Below, piece by piece: positions 6,214 to 7,410 of a stretch of 7,410 nt of DNA; within the stretch, counting starts at the first letter, position 1; each line of letters opens with the position of its first letter. The position numbers and the translations under genes are program-made. The notes beneath the pieces were generated by a model, which made no database searches, was not told the origin of the DNA, and worked only from the letters and a program-made list of their open reading frames with translations. This stretch comes from Bacteroidaceae bacterium. GTDB lineage: Bacteria > Bacteroidota > Bacteroidia > Bacteroidales > Bacteroidaceae. The stretch lies in assembly GCA_017557475.1 (NCBI GenBank), contig JAFYYO010000435.1:1-7410 (forward strand), written 5' to 3'.

Positions 6214-7053
6214 TTACTGTCCAGCCATGATGTTGAGGACCGTTACGAGGTCGGCAATATCGATTACAGGATTACCTTTATCATCAAAGTCTCCGTTGAC
6301 GTTTGCATCGCCTGCAACAGACTGCCCAGCCATAGCATTCAAAACGCATACTGCATCAGCAATATCAACATGCTTGTCGAGATTTACATCGCCACGCTTG
6401 TTGCCGCTAGGCGAGATGACGATGTGATAGGCATACCCTCCATCAGGATGTGCAATGAAATAGCCATAATTTTCGTGGTCAACATAGGCACCTGCAGGTT
6501 CGGTGATAGAGCAGTTCTCGAAGATGATGCCTTCACCGATTCTATAAACACCTCCTGTGATGTCGGCGCTCACATTGTCGAATGTCAGGACGATGCCTCC
6601 GCCATAAGAATTATCTGCAATTTCATGGGTGGTTTTTAATGTGATGTCCTTGATGGTCAGTTGCGTGTAACTGACAAAAATGTCATACCAAGTGCTTTCG
6701 AGGCTGAGGCTGCCATCGCCTTGGATGGTAACAATACTGCTGGAGCCTTGTAGTCTCATGGCGACATAACCGTTAGTCGTCAGTTGGCAGTCACCATGAA
6801 TGACGATGGTTGCATCTTCTGTGAGACGGATAGGATGAATGTTATCATTCTTGTTATCTGTGCTGTATTCCACAACAGCATTGTCCAAGGTGAGCGTTTT
6901 GCTGTCATTGTCCCAGATAATGCTGCCGCTCTTGATGAAGGGGCTGTCAAAATGACCGCTCTCATCGGGTGTCACGCCACATACAGTAACCAATGCATTG
7001 GCATCCAGCGCCATCGTAACCAGCATCAAAAATAAGTAGATAATTTTCTTCAT
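6214..7053 (-). CDS. Secreted beta-rich protein with a C-terminal dockerin-like domain
   Basis: The 279-residue protein has a signal peptide (MKKIIYLFLMLVTMALDANA, cleavage after residue 20). Residues ~40-190 are repeated short strands (SGSIIWDNDSKTLTLDNA, TIVIHGDCQLTTNGYVAMRL, IVTIQGDGSLSLES, QLTIKDITLKT, LTFDNVSADITGG, IIFENCSITEPAGA) that look like a right-handed beta-helix. I recall this in Bacteroidales proteins called carbohydrate-binding domain proteins. Residues 221-279 match a type I dockerin: a first calcium loop with Asp222, Asn224, Asp226, Asp230 and Asp233, and a second starting Asp249-Ala-Asn251-Val-Asn253 with about eight extra residues before IDIADLVTVLNIM. No catalytic residues were recognised. 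The gene is convergent with the GH30 gene, 3 bp apart. The ATG at 7053 puts the signal peptide at the N-terminus and lies about 37 bp after the expected transcription start. Confidence 0.85.
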   Translation of the reverse strand: MKKIIYLFLMLVTMALDANALVTVCGVTPDESGHFDSPFIKSGSIIWDNDSKTLTLDNAVVEYSTDNKNDNIHPIRLTEDATIVIHGDCQLTTNGYVAMRLQGSSSIVTIQGDGSLSLESTWYDIFVSYTQLTIKDITLKTTHEIADNSYGGGIVLTFDNVSADITGGVYRIGEGIIFENCSITEPAGAYVDHENYGYFIAHPDGGYAYHIVISPSGNKRGDVNLDKHVDIADAVCVLNAMAGQSVAGDANVNGDFDDKGNPVIDIADLVTVLNIMAGQ

Positions 7054-7096
7054 TGTTTGTGAGTTTGTTAGTTCGTGTATGTTATGTTTTCGCCTG

Positions 7097-7127
7097 CAAA
7101 ATTAGTGGTTTTTCTTTTACGAACAAA
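7097..7127 (-). promoter_or_regulatory. Bacteroidetes primary-sigma promoter for the dockerin-protein gene
   Basis: Read on the minus strand, TTTG (7127-7124), a 19-nt spacer and TAATTTTG (7104-7097) match the Bacteroidetes -33/-7 consensus (TTTG, TAnnTTTG) at all defined positions. Transcription would start near 7090 and give a 5' leader of about 37 nt before the ATG at 7053. No operator-like inverted repeat overlaps it. Confidence 0.75.
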
Positions 7128-7203
7128 GAAATGGGCAATTAATTTTGTTTTGTCCCTCAAAATGACAGGGATAAAAGACACTTTTGGCACAGTATCCCGA
7201 TAG

Positions 7204-7300
7204 TCCACCTGTGGAGGTACTCCAGTACCAACGTGGAGGTACTCGAGTACATCCACGCGAGGATTGGAGTACTGACGTGCGAGGACTGGCAACGAAGCAC
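7204..7300. repeat. Cluster of degenerate 20-24 bp repeats with palindromic cores
   Basis: Related units begin at 7211 (GTGGAGGTACTCCAGTAC), 7233 (GTGGAGGTACTCGAGTAC), 7257 (GCGAGGATTGGAGTACTGAC) and about 7277 (GTGCGAGGACTGGC). The second contains the perfect 12-bp palindrome GTACTCGAGTAC (7239-7250) within an almost perfect 26-bp palindrome, 7232-7257, with one mismatched pair. The first contains GGTACT-CC-AGTACC (7216-7229), and 7204-7215 is TCCAC-CT-GTGGA. Frames crossing this stretch give low-complexity, non-family peptides, so it is treated as non-coding. Confidence 0.75.
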
Positions 7301-7307
7301 GGGTAAT

Positions 7308-7345
7308 GGGGAGAAACTCCCCTCCCTTCTGAGGGGCAATTGCCC
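7308..7345. repeat. Overlapping hairpins and a 12-bp palindrome in an intergenic repeat
   Basis: GGGGAG-AAA-CTCCCC (7308-7322) overlaps CCCCTC-CCTTCT-GAGGGG (7319-7336), which overlaps GGGCAATTGCCC (7334-7345). The first two stems compete for the same C-run, so only one can form at a time. CAATTG occurs again at about 7359-7364. I recall similar GGGGAG/CTCCCCT-rich sequences scattered between genes in Prevotella-type genomes; spurious small proteins are often annotated in them. No T-run follows either stem on the plus strand, so they are not obvious terminators. Confidence 0.65.
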
Positions 7346-7410
7346 GTTGGTAGCGGAGCAATTGGGGAGCTTGCGACGGAGGTAAGCAGGGGTGGGGTAA
7401 AACATCAGCC

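Larger units (their letters stand above)
7054..7410. other. Non-coding region without a convincing gene
   Basis: These 357 bases hold the promoter of the dockerin-protein gene nearest its start codon, then an AT-rich stretch (about 7105-7160), then the GC-richer palindromic repeats from 7204. Open frames exist on the minus strand (for example 7068-7361), but they run through the repeats and promoter and encode Arg/Pro/Cys-rich peptides without domain or signal features. The next gene lies beyond the right edge. Confidence 0.7.

Noticed and set aside
7140..7147. Plus-strand TAATTTTG as a possible rightward promoter
   Set aside because: The octamer fits TAnnTTTG, but the -33 region offers only TTTA at a 20-nt spacer and no plus-strand gene follows before the window edge.
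7068..7405. Two overlapping minus-strand open frames in the right-hand non-coding region
   Set aside because: They run across palindromic repeats, and one overlaps the clear promoter of the dockerin-protein gene. The peptides look like the spurious products often annotated in intergenic repeats.

Overview
The window looks like chromosomal DNA from a gut-type Bacteroidales, most likely Prevotella or a close relative. Four things point there. Secreted proteins end in the 'IYNIAGQRV...KGLYIVGGKK' tail typical of that group. Upstream regions are AT-rich without strong Shine-Dalgarno sequences. A sequence matching the Bacteroidetes primary-sigma promoter (TTTG-N19-TAnnTTTG) lies at 7097-7127. The protein families (DUF6057-like membrane protein, CxxCH/PD40 lipoprotein, GH30 glycosidase, a short secreted protein with a dockerin) are Bacteroidales-flavoured. 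No database search was possible, so family names rest on motifs and recall of the families.

Layout. Positions 2-1369 (+) hold the 3' part of a large secreted protein, probably a gluzincin (M60-like) metallopeptidase whose catalytic region lies left of the window. Positions 1370-1496 are non-coding and carry an imperfect 22-bp tandem repeat with an internal inverted repeat and a promoter-like octamer. Positions 1497-6210 (+) hold three tightly packed genes with gaps of 5 and 2 bp: a five-helix membrane protein with a helical C-terminal half, a lipoprotein with a CINCH c-heme-type motif followed by a TolB/PD40-like beta-propeller, and a secreted GH30 family glycoside hydrolase. Positions 6214-7053 (-) hold a convergent gene, only 3 bp from the GH30 stop, for a secreted beta-rich protein ending in a dockerin-like domain; its promoter is clearly visible. 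Positions 7054-7410 contain no convincing gene. They hold that promoter and then a GC-richer block of short palindromes and related repeats.

How the genes may work together. The spacing of the three-gene block suggests one transcript: an inner-membrane protein, a lipid-anchored envelope protein that may carry one covalent heme, and a periplasmic or exported enzyme that cleaves beta-glucosidic bonds. The first two resemble a pair I recall as adjacent in Bacteroidales with unknown function; the GH30 gene gives the cassette a possible link to beta-glucan (such as beta-1,6-glucan) or glucosylceramide use. There is no SusC/SusD pair in the window, so this is not a visible classical polysaccharide utilisation locus. 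This uncharacterised operon is the best candidate here for new biology, but its role is inference.
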